From Microbacterium sp. ABRD28 (GTDB taxonomy: Bacteria; Actinomycetota; Actinomycetes; Actinomycetales; Microbacteriaceae), in the NCBI RefSeq assembly GCF_003850245.1, contig NZ_CP031015.1, forward strand, positions 1,550,001 through 1,614,000: a stretch of 64,000 nucleotides of DNA, in the 5' to 3' direction. Both the position numbers and the translations under genes were made by a program. How positions within the stretch are numbered: position 1 is the stretch's first letter; the number at the start of each line of letters is the position of its first letter. Positions 23,578 through 33,224 of the stretch are shown piece by piece. Below the pieces are notes generated by a model that had not been told where the DNA came from, ran no database searches, and worked only from the letters and a program-made list of their open reading frames with translations.

Positions 23578-25559
23578 GCGGGCCGGGGCACGGGCGCATG
23601 CAGACCGCGCCGGTGGTGAAGGCGAAGAGCTTCGGTCCGAGCGCGCGACGTCTGCTGGGCACCCTGAGTTCGGACAGACCTCGGCTGGTGGTCGTGCTCG
23701 TCCTCGGCGTCCTGAGCGTGGGGCTGTCGGTGCTGGGACCGAAACTGCTCGGTGACGCCACGAACATCGTGTTCGCCGGGTTCCTCTCCCTCCAGGCGCC
23801 GGCGGGCGCGACCAAGCAGCAGGTCGTCGATGAGCTCGTCGCCTCCGGGCAGCAGCAGCAGGCCGACCTCGTCCGCGCCGTCGACTTCACCCCCGGCGCC
23901 GGCATCGCGTTCGACGCGCTCGGCGCGGTCATCCTCGCCGTGCTCGCCGTCTACGTGTTCTCCAGCATCTTCGGCTGGCTCCAGGCGCGGCTGCTCAACG
24001 GCATCGTGCAGCGGGCGATGAACCGGCTGCGCATGCAGGTGGAGGATAAGATCCACCGCCTGCCGCTGTCGTACTTCGACCGGGTGCAGCGGGGCGAGCT
24101 GCTCAGCCGGGTCACCAACGACGTCGACAACATCGGTCAGTCGATGCAGCAGACGCTGTCGCAGGTGATCATCTCGCTCCTCACCGTGATCGGGGTGATC
24201 GTGATGATGTTCCTCATCTCCCCGCTCCTCGCGGTGATCGCCCTCGTCACCGTGCCGCTCACTCTCGTCATCACCGCCGTCGTCGCAGGCCGCTCGCAGA
24301 AGCTCTTCGTCGCGCAGTGGAAGGCGACGGGCGTTCTCAACGCACGGGTCGAGGAGACCTTCTCCGGCCATGCGATCGTGAAGGTGTTCGGCCACCAGCG
24401 CGAAGTGGAGGCCGACTTCCTGGCCGAGAACGAAGCGGTCTATCGCGCGAGCTTCGGCGCGCAGTTCCTCTCGGGGATCATCCAGCCCGCGATGATGTTC
24501 GTCGGCAACCTCGTGTACGTCGCCATCGCCGTCGTGGGCGGTATCCAGGTGGCATCCGGTCTTCTGTCCATCGGCAGCGTGCAGGCCTTCATCCAGTACT
24601 CGCGGCAGTTCACCCAGCCCCTCGCGCAACTCGGCTCGATGGCCAATCTGCTGCAGTCCGGTGTCGCCAGCGCCGAGCGCGTGTTCGAGCTGCTCGACGA
24701 GGCCGAGCAGACGCCCGACCCCCAGCCGGCCGAGACCGCGCCGGCATCGGCCAAGCGCCTGGCATTTGAAGACGTGTCGTTCCGGTACAGCGCCGACACC
24801 CCGCTCATCGACGATCTGGACCTCACCGTGGAACCGGGCAGCACGATCGCGATCGTCGGTCCGACGGGGGCGGGCAAGACCACGCTGGTGAACCTGATCA
24901 TGCGCTTCTACGACGTCGACTCGGGTCGGATCACCCTCGACGGGGTCGACATCCGCCGGATGACCCGCGACGACCTCCGGTCCCGCACGGGCATGGTGCT
25001 CCAGGACACCTGGCTCTTCGCCGGCAGCATCCGCGAGAACATCGCCTACGGGCGGCCGGACGCCGACGAGGGCGCCATCCTCGCCGCGGCGCGCGCCGCA
25101 TACGTCGACCGGTTCGTCCACGCCCTGCCGGACGGCTACGACACCGTCCTCGACGATGAGGCGGGGAACCTCAGCGTGGGCGAGCGCCAGCTCGTCACCA
25201 TCGCCCGCGCGTTCCTCGCCGACCCGCGGATCCTCATCCTCGACGAAGCGACCTCGTCGGTCGACACCCGCACCGAGCTCCTGATCCAGAGGGCGATGTC
25301 GCAGTTGCGGCAGGATCGCACCGCGTTCGTCATCGCCCACCGGCTTTCGACGATCCGCGATGCGGACCTGATCCTGGTGATGGAGGACGGCCGGATCGTG
25401 GAGCGCGGGACGCACGACGAGTTGCTCGCGGCCGGCGGCGCCTATCGTCGTCTGTCGGATGCGCAGTTCCGCGCGGCCGTGACCGATGAGGACGAACCGG
25501 ATGCTGCGGACGCGGCGGGGGAGTCCGCGGGGTCGTCGCGGGTGTCTACTAGGATGTGA
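23574..25559 (+). CDS. ABC exporter half-transporter, subunit 2 (canonical Walker B, altered signature)
   Basis: Six-helix membrane domain plus ATPase, 661 aa. Walker A GPTGAGKT at 429-436 and Walker B ILILDEATSSVD with catalytic Glu558 are intact, but the signature is LSVGE (533-537) instead of LSGGQ. A roughly 50-residue insertion between the first two helices (GATKQQVVDELVASGQQQQ) is typical of this subunit in actinobacteria. The acidic C-terminal tail overlaps the promoter of the next gene. Confidence 0.9.
   Translation: MSGPGHGRMQTAPVVKAKSFGPSARRLLGTLSSDRPRLVVVLVLGVLSVGLSVLGPKLLGDATNIVFAGFLSLQAPAGATKQQVVDELVASGQQQQADLVRAVDFTPGAGIAFDALGAVILAVLAVYVFSSIFGWLQARLLNGIVQRAMNRLRMQVEDKIHRLPLSYFDRVQRGELLSRVTNDVDNIGQSMQQTLSQVIISLLTVIGVIVMMFLISPLLAVIALVTVPLTLVITAVVAGRSQKLFVAQWKATGVLNARVEETFSGHAIVKVFGHQREVEADFLAENEAVYRASFGAQFLSGIIQPAMMFVGNLVYVAIAVVGGIQVASGLLSIGSVQAFIQYSRQFTQPLAQLGSMANLLQSGVASAERVFELLDEAEQTPDPQPAETAPASAKRLAFEDVSFRYSADTPLIDDLDLTVEPGSTIAIVGPTGAGKTTLVNLIMRFYDVDSGRITLDGVDIRRMTRDDLRSRTGMVLQDTWLFAGSIRENIAYGRPDADEGAILAAARAAYVDRFVHALPDGYDTVLDDEAGNLSVGERQLVTIARAFLADPRILILDEATSSVDTRTELLIQRAMSQLRQDRTAFVIAHRLSTIRDADLILVMEDGRIVERGTHDELLAAGGAYRRLSDAQFRAAVTDEDEPDAADAAGESAGSSRVSTRM
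25550..25555 (+). promoter_or_regulatory. -10 box of the PP2C gene
   Basis: TAGGAT inside the last codons of the ABC gene; it would give a leader of about 65 nt before GTG 25628. Confidence 0.45.
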
Positions 25560-25627
25560 GGACGCCACCGCCGGCGGTCGTACCGATCCGGTGGCGAATG
25601 CGAGTCGACGTGAGGAGAGGAGAGCAG

Positions 25628-26446
25628 GTGCCTGACATCTCCTCCGGAGACCGCGTGATCGAGCTCCCGGATGCCACGTTGGCGCTCCGCTGGGCTGCCA
25701 CGACGCACACCGGCCGCCGACGCGAGGTGAATCAGGATGCCGTGCTCGCCTCGTTCCCGCTGTTCGCCGTTGCCGACGGCATGGGAGGGCACATCGGCGG
25801 CGAGATCGCCAGCGCCAGCACCGTCGATCGGCTCCGCGCCGTCGTGGAGACGGGCCCGGTGAGCGCGAAGACGATCGAGAAGGCGCTCGGCCGCGCGGTG
25901 AAGGACATCGCTTCCCACCCGGAGACGACCGACGACGGCACGGGTACGACCCTGACGGGCGTCTACCTGGATCCGACGACCGAGCCGGCGACATGGGTCA
26001 CGCTGAACATCGGAGATTCGCGGGTCTACGTGCTTCGCGACGACGACGTCGTGCAGGTCACGACCGATCACTCGGTCGTGCAGGAACTCGTCGCCTCGGG
26101 GCGTCTCAGCCCCGAAGAGGCCGAGAATCACCCCTACGGCAACGTCATCACCCGCGCGGTCGGACCGAGCGAGAGCGTGACACCCGACTACGTGCGTCTC
26201 GACATCGTCGACGGTGACCGCTTCGTGGTGTGCTCCGACGGGCTCACCAAAGAGCTGACCGATTTCGGCATCCGTCACTTCCTCGCGCAGCACGATGATC
26301 CCGCCGGAGCGGTGAGTGCGATGCTCGATGCGGCGCTCGAGAACGGCGGTCGCGACAACATCACGATCATCGTCGTGAACGTGTCCCTCCGCGAGAAGAC
26401 CGCCGGTGCCGCGGCTGGCGTCGATTCCTCCACAGCCTCGGCCTGA
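25628..26446 (+). CDS. PP2C-family serine/threonine protein phosphatase
   Basis: Metal-dependent protein phosphatase, 272 aa, single catalytic domain, no membrane segment, so cytoplasmic. Motifs: REVNQD, ADGMGGHIGGE, GDSRVYVLRDDDVVQVTTDH, VVCSDGLTKEL and GGRDNITIIVV, including the Asp residues that bind Mn/Mg. GTG 25628 is chosen for the strong AGGAGAGGAGAGC just upstream; the frame is open from 25556. No matching protein kinase or FHA gene is within the window. It directly precedes the EccC/FtsK-like gene on the same strand. Confidence 0.92.
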   Translation: MPDISSGDRVIELPDATLALRWAATTHTGRRREVNQDAVLASFPLFAVADGMGGHIGGEIASASTVDRLRAVVETGPVSAKTIEKALGRAVKDIASHPETTDDGTGTTLTGVYLDPTTEPATWVTLNIGDSRVYVLRDDDVVQVTTDHSVVQELVASGRLSPEEAENHPYGNVITRAVGPSESVTPDYVRLDIVDGDRFVVCSDGLTKELTDFGIRHFLAQHDDPAGAVSAMLDAALENGGRDNITIIVVNVSLREKTAGAAAGVDSSTASA

Positions 26447-26513
26447 GAGCGAGTTCTCCACCGATCGATCGTGACGAAGATCCTCACGGTCGCCCGGCCT
26501 CCAGGGTGGGTGG

Positions 26514-29444
26514 GTGTCGTCGTTCACTCCGCTTCCCCCGGCCTTTCCCCCGACGTCGCCACCGCGGGCGCGGTCGTCCGGCCGCGTCGGGGTGGCCCAG
26601 GCCGATCCTGCGCTCGCATCGCCCGTGCCCGACGACCCGGCACCGGACGAACTGCTCCGCCTCGAGGACGGGTGGGAGCGTCCGCCCCGGCCTCCGCTGC
26701 CGATCGTCGCCTCGACGGTCCCGATCCTCGGCGCCGGTGCGCTGTGGCTGGTCACCGGGTCGATCCTCGCGCTGTGGCTCGCCGCCCTCGGGCCCCTCAT
26801 CGCCATCGCGTCGATCGCCGACGCCGCCCGCACCGCACGACGGGACCGTCGCGAGGCCGAGCGCGTGGGCGCGAGGACGCGCGCCGATGTGATGCGTGCG
26901 GTGGCGTCGCGCCACCGGGCGGAGCGCGAACGGTGGTGGGGTGTGCACCCCGACGTCGCGCGGCTCGTGGAATCCGACGTCGAGGTCTGGCGGACCCATC
27001 ACGATCGCGGCGACACCGTCGTCGTCGGCCGTGGGCGCATCCCCAGCGCCGTGCGGGTCACCGGCGGGCGTGGCGACCCGCGTGCCGGTGAACTGCGCCG
27101 TCGCGCCGCAGTCCTCGAGGATGCGCCGATCGCGGTGCCGCTCGAGGCCGGAATCGCCGTCATCGGGCCGCCGGTCGTCGGTGCGGCGGTGGCTCGCGCA
27201 CTCGTCCTACAGGCCTGCCTGGCGCATCCGCCCGGGGCGTTCTCGCTGCTCCCGTCGGACTCCGACGATGAGGTCTGGTTCGCCCGGCTGCCGCATCGCC
27301 GAGTCGCCGCCGGGCGCACGCTCGCACTCCAGGTGGGGGGAGCGGATGCCACGGACGCCGCCGACATCCGGATCGTCCGCGTCGGTCCCGGAGAACCACC
27401 GCCGCCCGGTTGCGCGGTCGTGCTGCGGGTCGACGGTCCCGACCGTGCGCTGGCCGACATCGGTGGGGAGACGTACGAGATCCGACCCGAAGCGGTCGGG
27501 CGGGCGCAGGCGGCATCGATCGCCGATGATCTCGCCCTCCGCGCCGCGCGATCGCTCGGAGACCTGGGCGGGGACGACCGCCCTGTCCTCCTGGCCGACC
27601 TCTGGGCAGATGACGGCCGACCGCCCGTCGCAGGCGCCGGACTCGCGGTGACGATCGGACGCGATCGCGCTCCGGTGTCGGTGGACCTCGTGGAGGACGG
27701 TCCTCATGCCGTCGTCACCGGGATGACAGGGTCGGGCAAGAGCGAACTCCTCGTCACCTGGGTGCTGGCCCTGTGCGCCCGCTACTCCACCCGCGAGGTC
27801 ACCTTCCTCCTCGCCGACTTCAAGGGCGGCACGGCGTTCCAGCGCCTCGCGGGCCTTCCGCACGTCACCGGCGTCATCACCGATCTCGATCCCGGAGGAG
27901 CGCGCCGGGCGATCGAGAGCCTCCGGGCCGAGATCCGCTGGCGGGAATCAGAGCTCGCGCGCACGGGGGCCCGTGACATCCGTGATGACGGAGCCGGGCT
28001 GCCGCGGCTCGTCGTGGTCGTCGACGAATTCGCGGCCCTCCTGGCTGATCATCCCGAACTCCAGGCGCTGTTCTCCGACCTCGCAGCGCGAGGAAGGGCG
28101 CTCGGCATGCACCTCATCCTCGGCACGCAGCGCACGACGGGGGTCATCCGGGAGGGACTGTGGGCGAACCTGCCGCTGCGGCTGAGCCTGCGGGTCGCCG
28201 ACGCCGCCGACAGTCGGGCGGTGCTCGGGACCGATGCCGCGGCAGGTCCGGTGTCAGCGGGAACCGAGCGCGGCACCGCCTGGTTGCGAAGGAGCATCGA
28301 TGCCGCGCCACGACGGTTCCGGGTGGCCCTCGCCCGAGCCGAGGACGTCGCCGCCGTCCGTCACTCCGCCCAGGGGCCGACGCCGCGACGCTCCTGGCTG
28401 CCCGCTCTGCCGGCGCGCGTCGACCTCGCCGACCTACCGGTGCCGGCCGACGGGGGCGGGTCGGCGGCGCCCCTGGTCCTGGGGCTTCTCGATGAGCCCG
28501 ACGAGCAGCGGCAGCGGCCGGCGCTGCTCGAGCGCGGCGCGCCTGGCGTGGTCTTCCTGGGGCGAAGCGGCAGCGGCCGGACGACCGCGTTGCAGACGCT
28601 CAGCGCTCAGCGTCCTGATTCGGCGACCTGGGTGCCGGCCGATCCGGAGGCGGCGTGGGATCTCGTCGCGGATCTCGTCCGGGCGCCGCGTCCGGCGCCG
28701 GCCTCGCCGAGGCTCATCCTGATCGACGACGTCGATGCGCTGGTGGGGCGCTACCCGATGGACTATGCCGGGGAGTTCCTTCAGCGGCTCGAGGATCTTC
28801 TCCGTGGCGCCGGCGGCGAGGGCGCCGTCGTCGCGCTCACCGCGCAGCGGCTGACCGGTGGCGTGGCGCGACTGGTCGATCTGGCCCCTCGGCGCGTCCT
28901 CCTCGCCACCGCTTCGCGTGCCGATCACGTCGCACTCGGCGGTGATCCGGCGGGGTACGAGGCCCGTGCCGTGCCGGGTCGAGGAACGATGGACGGCATC
29001 GCCCTTCAGGTGGCGACCGCCTGGGATGCAGCGGTTCCGGGTCCGGCCGGTCCGCCCGAGACCTGGCACCCCCGAGCGCTCACGGGGTTCGTGACGCGGC
29101 GCTCGCCGCAGGCGCGGGCGGCGCTGCGCGCCTGGGAGGGAGCAGGGGCCGCGCTCATCGATCTCGAGGCCTTCGACGCCGGAGTGGAGCGCGGCAGCCG
29201 AACCGGCCGCGTCGTGGTCGTCGGCGAACCCGACGAGTGGCAACGGCACTGGCGGACACTCGCGCTCATCCGGTCGGACCACGACCTGGTCATCGACGCG
29301 TCCTGCGGACCCGAGTATCGGATGCTGACGGCCGACCGCGACCTGCCGCCCTACTGCCTGACCGGGCGCGGTCGGGCCTGGGTGCGCCATGCAGCAGGCG
29401 AGCCCCGTCGCATCCTTCTTCCCGACACTCCCGCGCATGCTTGA
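26514..29444 (+). CDS. FtsK/SpoIIIE-type ATPase, EccC-like
   Basis: A 976-aa protein. Pro-rich N-terminus, two adjacent membrane helices at about 65-102, a linker domain, then ATPase domains. Domain 1 has Walker A GMTGSGKS at 403-410 and Walker B RLVVVVDEFAALL. Domain 2 has GRSGSGRT at 683-690, where the Walker A lysine is Arg, and RLILIDDVDALVG. This two-helix, multi-ATPase layout matches EccC of type VII secretion rather than the four-helix DNA translocase FtsK. No WXG100, EccB, EccD or mycosin gene is near. GTG 26514 has only a weak GGGTGGG upstream; a later start is possible. Confidence 0.82.
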   Translation: MSSFTPLPPAFPPTSPPRARSSGRVGVAQADPALASPVPDDPAPDELLRLEDGWERPPRPPLPIVASTVPILGAGALWLVTGSILALWLAALGPLIAIASIADAARTARRDRREAERVGARTRADVMRAVASRHRAERERWWGVHPDVARLVESDVEVWRTHHDRGDTVVVGRGRIPSAVRVTGGRGDPRAGELRRRAAVLEDAPIAVPLEAGIAVIGPPVVGAAVARALVLQACLAHPPGAFSLLPSDSDDEVWFARLPHRRVAAGRTLALQVGGADATDAADIRIVRVGPGEPPPPGCAVVLRVDGPDRALADIGGETYEIRPEAVGRAQAASIADDLALRAARSLGDLGGDDRPVLLADLWADDGRPPVAGAGLAVTIGRDRAPVSVDLVEDGPHAVVTGMTGSGKSELLVTWVLALCARYSTREVTFLLADFKGGTAFQRLAGLPHVTGVITDLDPGGARRAIESLRAEIRWRESELARTGARDIRDDGAGLPRLVVVVDEFAALLADHPELQALFSDLAARGRALGMHLILGTQRTTGVIREGLWANLPLRLSLRVADAADSRAVLGTDAAAGPVSAGTERGTAWLRRSIDAAPRRFRVALARAEDVAAVRHSAQGPTPRRSWLPALPARVDLADLPVPADGGGSAAPLVLGLLDEPDEQRQRPALLERGAPGVVFLGRSGSGRTTALQTLSAQRPDSATWVPADPEAAWDLVADLVRAPRPAPASPRLILIDDVDALVGRYPMDYAGEFLQRLEDLLRGAGGEGAVVALTAQRLTGGVARLVDLAPRRVLLATASRADHVALGGDPAGYEARAVPGRGTMDGIALQVATAWDAAVPGPAGPPETWHPRALTGFVTRRSPQARAALRAWEGAGAALIDLEAFDAGVERGSRTGRVVVVGEPDEWQRHWRTLALIRSDHDLVIDASCGPEYRMLTADRDLPPYCLTGRGRAWVRHAAGEPRRILLPDTPAHA

Positions 29445-29464
29445 CCGCTGTCGCCCGCTGGCCA

Positions 29465-29470
29465 TAACGT
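29465..29470 (+). promoter_or_regulatory. leaderless -10 box of the APC permease
   Basis: TAACGT ends 6 nt before the ATG. Confidence 0.5.
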
Positions 29471-29476
29471 CAGCGC

Positions 29477-31018
29477 ATGGCAACCTCCCCTGTGACCCTG
29501 GGCCGACCCGAAGGCAAGGGACTCGCAGCGGGGACGCTGGGGCTGTGGGGCTCGACCGTCATCGGTCTGGCGTCGACGGCACCGGTGTACTCGCTGGTCG
29601 CGACCCTCGGGTTCGTGGTGCTCGCCGTCGGTGCGCAGGCGCCGATCGCGTTCATCATCGCCTTCGTGCCGATGCTGTTCATCGCCTTCGCGTATCGCGA
29701 GCTCAACAACGCCGTGCCCGACTGCGGCACGACGTTCACCTGGAGCACGAAGGCCTTCGGACCCTGGGTCGGCTGGCTCGGCGGGTGGGGTGTGGCCGTC
29801 GCCGGGACGATCGTGCTCGCGAACCTCGCGCAGATCGCCGGCATCTACTTCTGGTCCCTTTTCGGAGACGGCTCGCTGGCCGGCAACGTGCCGCTGGTCA
29901 CCGCCACCGGTGTCTTCTTCATCGCGGCGATGACGTGGGTGAGCTGGCGGGGCGTGGAGATCGGCGAACGGATCCAGAACGTCCTCCTCGCCATCCAGTA
30001 CCTCCTCCTGGCGGTCTTCATCGTCGCCGCGCTCTGGCAGTTCTTCACCGGCACGGCCCCCAACCCCACGCCGTTGGATCTGTCGTGGTTCAACCCGCTC
30101 GGGTTCACCGACTGGAGTGCGTTCACCGAGGCGATCCTCCTGGCGATCTTCATCTACTGGGGGTGGGACACCTGTCTCGCGCTGAACGAGGAGACGAAGG
30201 ACCCCAAGCGCATCCCGGGCCGGGCCGCCCTCCTGACCACGCTCATCCTCGTCTTCACCTACGTCGGCGTGACCGTGGCGGCGATGATGTACGCCGGTCT
30301 CGGATCAACGGGTGTGGGCCTGGGCAATGAGGCCAACGCCGACGACATCTTCCTGGCGCTGAAGGACGACCTGCTCGGCCCGCTGGCCCCGCTCCTGCTG
30401 ATCGCGGTCCTGATCTCGGCGGTGTCGTCGACGCAGACGACGATCCTCCCGACGGCGCGTGGCACCCTGTCGATGGCGGTGTACAAGGCGCTCCCGCAGC
30501 GATTCCGCACGGTGCACCCCGTGTACAAGACCCCCTCGTTCTCCACGATCGTCATGGGGATCGTCGCGAGCCTGTACTACATCGGGATGACACTGATCAG
30601 CGACAACATCCTGCAGGACTCGATCCTGTCGCTCGGCCTGGCGATCGCGTTCTACTACGCCCTCACGGGGTATGCCTGCGTCTGGTACTTCCGACGTGAC
30701 CTGTTCACCTCGGCGCGGAACCTGGTGTACCGCGGCATCCTGCCCCTGCTCGGAGCCCTGATGCTGACCTACGCGTTCATCCAGTCCGCGATCGACATGT
30801 ACGACGTCGACTACGGGTACACCGTGCTGCTCGGCATCGGCGGCACCTTCGTCGTGGGCGTCGGTTCGCTGGCGATCGGCGTGGTGCTGATGTTCATCTG
30901 GTACGCCTTCCCCACCTCCAAGCCCTTCTTCCGCGGGGAGCGGCTCAACCGCGACACGCCGGTGCTCGTGCCCGATGAGGGGGCCTACCAGCGATCGGTG
31001 GACGGCGGGCTCAGCTGA
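29477..31018 (+). CDS. APC-superfamily amino acid permease
   Basis: Inner-membrane transporter, 513 aa, with about 12 helices. The first helix region has GLWGSTVIGLASTAPVYSL, the unwound glycine-containing substrate site of APC transporters, and the conserved FIAFAYRELN follows. The substrate is probably an amino acid or amine; the sequence does not tell which. The gene is monocistronic and convergent with the ald-asparaginase pair. Confidence 0.88.
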   Translation: MATSPVTLGRPEGKGLAAGTLGLWGSTVIGLASTAPVYSLVATLGFVVLAVGAQAPIAFIIAFVPMLFIAFAYRELNNAVPDCGTTFTWSTKAFGPWVGWLGGWGVAVAGTIVLANLAQIAGIYFWSLFGDGSLAGNVPLVTATGVFFIAAMTWVSWRGVEIGERIQNVLLAIQYLLLAVFIVAALWQFFTGTAPNPTPLDLSWFNPLGFTDWSAFTEAILLAIFIYWGWDTCLALNEETKDPKRIPGRAALLTTLILVFTYVGVTVAAMMYAGLGSTGVGLGNEANADDIFLALKDDLLGPLAPLLLIAVLISAVSSTQTTILPTARGTLSMAVYKALPQRFRTVHPVYKTPSFSTIVMGIVASLYYIGMTLISDNILQDSILSLGLAIAFYYALTGYACVWYFRRDLFTSARNLVYRGILPLLGALMLTYAFIQSAIDMYDVDYGYTVLLGIGGTFVVGVGSLAIGVVLMFIWYAFPTSKPFFRGERLNRDTPVLVPDEGAYQRSVDGGLS

Positions 31019-31027
31019 CCCCGGTCC

Positions 31028-32143
31028 TCAGCCGAGGACATCGGCGACCGGTGTGTGCGTCAGACCGTGCGCGGCGGCGACGCCCGCGCTCGTGACGGCA
31101 CCGCCGACGACATTGAGGCCTGCCGCCAGCGCGGCGTCCTGCGCGAGCGCCGACCGCCATCCTCGGCCGGCGATCTGGCGGATGTAGGGCAGGGTCGCGT
31201 TCGTCAGCGCGGAGGTCGAGGTGTTCGGCACGGCGCCGGGCATGTTCGCCACGCAGTAGAAGACGGTGTCGTGCACGGCGAACGTGGGATCGGCGTGGGT
31301 GGTCGGACTCGTGTCGGCGAAGCAGCCGCCCTGATCCACGGCGATGTCGACCAGGACGCTGCCCGGTCGCATCCGGGACACCATCTCGTTGCTGACGAGC
31401 TTGGGCGCCTTCGCCCCCGGGATCAGCACCGAACCGATGACGAGGTCGGAGTCCACCACGGCGCGATCGAGGTCGAGAGGATTCGACGACGCCGTCTTGA
31501 CCCGTCCCTGGAAATGGTCGTCGAGGGCGCGCAGACGTTGGATGTTGGTGTCGAACACCGTGACATCCGCCCCGAGGCCGACGGCGATGACGGCGGCGTT
31601 CGCTCCGGCGACCCCGCCCCCGATCACGGTGACCCGCGCGGGGCGGGTGCCGGGCACACCCGACATGAGCAGGCCCCGTCCTCCCTCGGAGCGCAGCATC
31701 GTATGCGCGCCGACCATGGGGGCCAAGCGCCCCGCGACCTCGCTCATCGGGGCGAGGAGCGGCAGCCCGCCCCCGGGCAGCTGCACGGTCTCGTAGGCGA
31801 TCGCGGTGACCCCTTCGGCGATGAGGCGCTCGGTCAGCGTGCGGTCTGCGGCGAGGTGCAGGTAGGTGAAGAGGACGAGGTCATCGCGGAAATACCGGTA
31901 CTCCTCGGCGATCGGCTCCTTCACCTTCAGCAGGAGCTCCGCTCGCCCCCACACCTCGGCGGCGTCGTCGACCAGGACCGCCCCGGCGTCGTCGTATTCG
32001 CCGTCGGGCATCGACGATCCCGCGCCGGCACCTCGCTGCACGACGACCTCGTGTCCGGCGACGACGAGGTCGTGCACTCCGGACGGGGTCAGCGCGACCC
32101 GGTATTCGTTGTTCTTCACCTCGGTGGGAACTGAGATCCTCAT
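31028..32143 (-). CDS. ald: alanine dehydrogenase
   Basis: Interconverts L-alanine and pyruvate plus ammonia with NAD. The 371-aa length is exact for the family. Lys75 in KVKEP, the TYLHLA histidine, and the NAD site [12 protein letters not shown] can be seen. ATG 32143 opens with [18 protein letters not shown], as in characterised Ald. It lies 32 nt after the asparaginase gene and probably shares its transcript, suggesting joint amino acid breakdown and nitrogen release. Confidence 0.96.
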   Translation of the reverse strand: MRISVPTEVKNNEYRVALTPSGVHDLVVAGHEVVVQRGAGAGSSMPDGEYDDAGAVLVDDAAEVWGRAELLLKVKEPIAEEYRYFRDDLVLFTYLHLAADRTLTERLIAEGVTAIAYETVQLPGGGLPLLAPMSEVAGRLAPMVGAHTMLRSEGGRGLLMSGVPGTRPARVTVIGGGVAGANAAVIAVGLGADVTVFDTNIQRLRALDDHFQGRVKTASSNPLDLDRAVVDSDLVIGSVLIPGAKAPKLVSNEMVSRMRPGSVLVDIAVDQGGCFADTSPTTHADPTFAVHDTVFYCVANMPGAVPNTSTSALTNATLPYIRQIAGRGWRSALAQDAALAAGLNVVGGAVTSAGVAAAHGLTHTPVADVLG

Positions 32144-32175
32144 CTTCGCGGTCCTCTCCGCTCCTGGTGGAAGCG

Positions 32176-33165
32176 TCACATGACGGGGCGGATCACCCCG
32201 ACGTCTCGACCGCCGCCGGTGACCGACAGCGGAAGCTCGGCGAGGGTCGCGGCGACGTCGCCCGCCGGCAGCGCACCGTGGCGCTCGAGGAGGCGCAGGG
32301 CGACCGCGGTCGCCGCGCGCGACGACCCGTCGAGCATCTTCAGGGCCACGGTCGTGCCGCCCGGGGCGGTCATCACGAGCACACCCTCGGCGCCGGTCTT
32401 GGCGAAGACGCCCAGGCGCTCGATCGCGACGGTGTCGGGGCGACCGGGTCCTTCGATGGTCCAGGGGTGCTCGCGAACCGTGCGGACGAGTGTTCCGGCC
32501 TGGCGGTGCAGGGCGAACGGCGACCGCTCGGACGACACCCCGATGCGGTGGACAGCGCGGGCGAGGCCGAGCAGCGTGACGGCGTAGACGGGCGCCCCGC
32601 AGCCGTCGACGGCGGTCGCCGCGACGCGCTCGCCGATGAGGCGTTCGATCACCTCGCGGATGCGGGTCTGCAGCGGGTGCTCGGGCTCGAGGTAGGTCGC
32701 GGTGTCCCACCCGTTGACGGCTGCGGTCAGGAGCATCGCGGCGTGCTTGCCCGAGCAGTTCATCCGCTCGCGGGTGGGCTCGCCGCCGGCGCGGACGAGC
32801 GCGTCGCGGGTGGGCTGGTCGGACGGCCAGGCCGGAGGGCAGCCGAGCGTGCGTTCGTCGAGGCCGGCACGATCCAGGATGCCGCGGACGACCGCCACGT
32901 GCCGGTCGGTGCCGGTGTGGCTCGCGGTGGAAAGACCCAGCTCCTCGCCGGCGAGGTCGGCTCCCGCTGTGAGGAGGGCCAGCGCCTGAAGAGGCTTGAG
33001 GCTGGAGCGCGGGAGGATCAGCGCCTCGACGGCGCCGAGACGCTCCGAGACCACGCCGTCGGCGTCGAGCACCACGGCGACTCCGCTGTGACGGGACTCC
33101 ACGAACCCACTGCGTTCGACGACGGCGAGCTCGACGGCCTCTGCGGCGGCGATGGTCTGCGGCAC
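32176..33165 (-). CDS. asparaginase (Rhizobium-type, L-asparaginase II family)
   Basis: Member of the asparaginase family related to Rhizobium etli inducible enzyme rather than E. coli AnsA/AnsB. The 329-aa protein has RSSLKPLQAL near residue 55, PSDQPTRDALVRAGGEPTRERMNCSGKHAAML (in two conserved blocks), and VDGCGAPVYAV. Expected to release ammonia and aspartate; exact activity not proven. GTG 33165 has TAGGCT 7 nt upstream and no ribosome binding site, so it is leaderless. First gene of the pair with ald. Confidence 0.85.
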   Translation of the reverse strand: MPQTIAAAEAVELAVVERSGFVESRHSGVAVVLDADGVVSERLGAVEALILPRSSLKPLQALALLTAGADLAGEELGLSTASHTGTDRHVAVVRGILDRAGLDERTLGCPPAWPSDQPTRDALVRAGGEPTRERMNCSGKHAAMLLTAAVNGWDTATYLEPEHPLQTRIREVIERLIGERVAATAVDGCGAPVYAVTLLGLARAVHRIGVSSERSPFALHRQAGTLVRTVREHPWTIEGPGRPDTVAIERLGVFAKTGAEGVLVMTAPGGTTVALKMLDGSSRAATAVALRLLERHGALPAGDVAATLAELPLSVTGGGRDVGVIRPVM

Positions 33166-33172
33166 GCCCGTC

Positions 33173-33178
33173 AGCCTA
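33173..33178 (-). promoter_or_regulatory. leaderless -10 box of the asparaginase-ald operon
   Basis: TAGGCT on the minus strand ends 7 nt before the GTG. Confidence 0.55.
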
Positions 33179-33212
33179 CCCTCGACCCCGGAGGCTCCCG
33201 GATCCCTCGTGC

Positions 33213-33218
33213 GAGACT
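33213..33218 (+). promoter_or_regulatory. possible leaderless -10 box of the OsmC gene
   Basis: GAGACT ends 6 nt before the ATG; it deviates from TANNNT at the first base. Confidence 0.3.
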
Positions 33219-33224
33219 GGGGCC

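Noticed and set aside
26514..29444. Chromosome-partition FtsK
   Set aside because: Two N-terminal helices and no C-terminal gamma domain; motor domains are arranged as in EccC.
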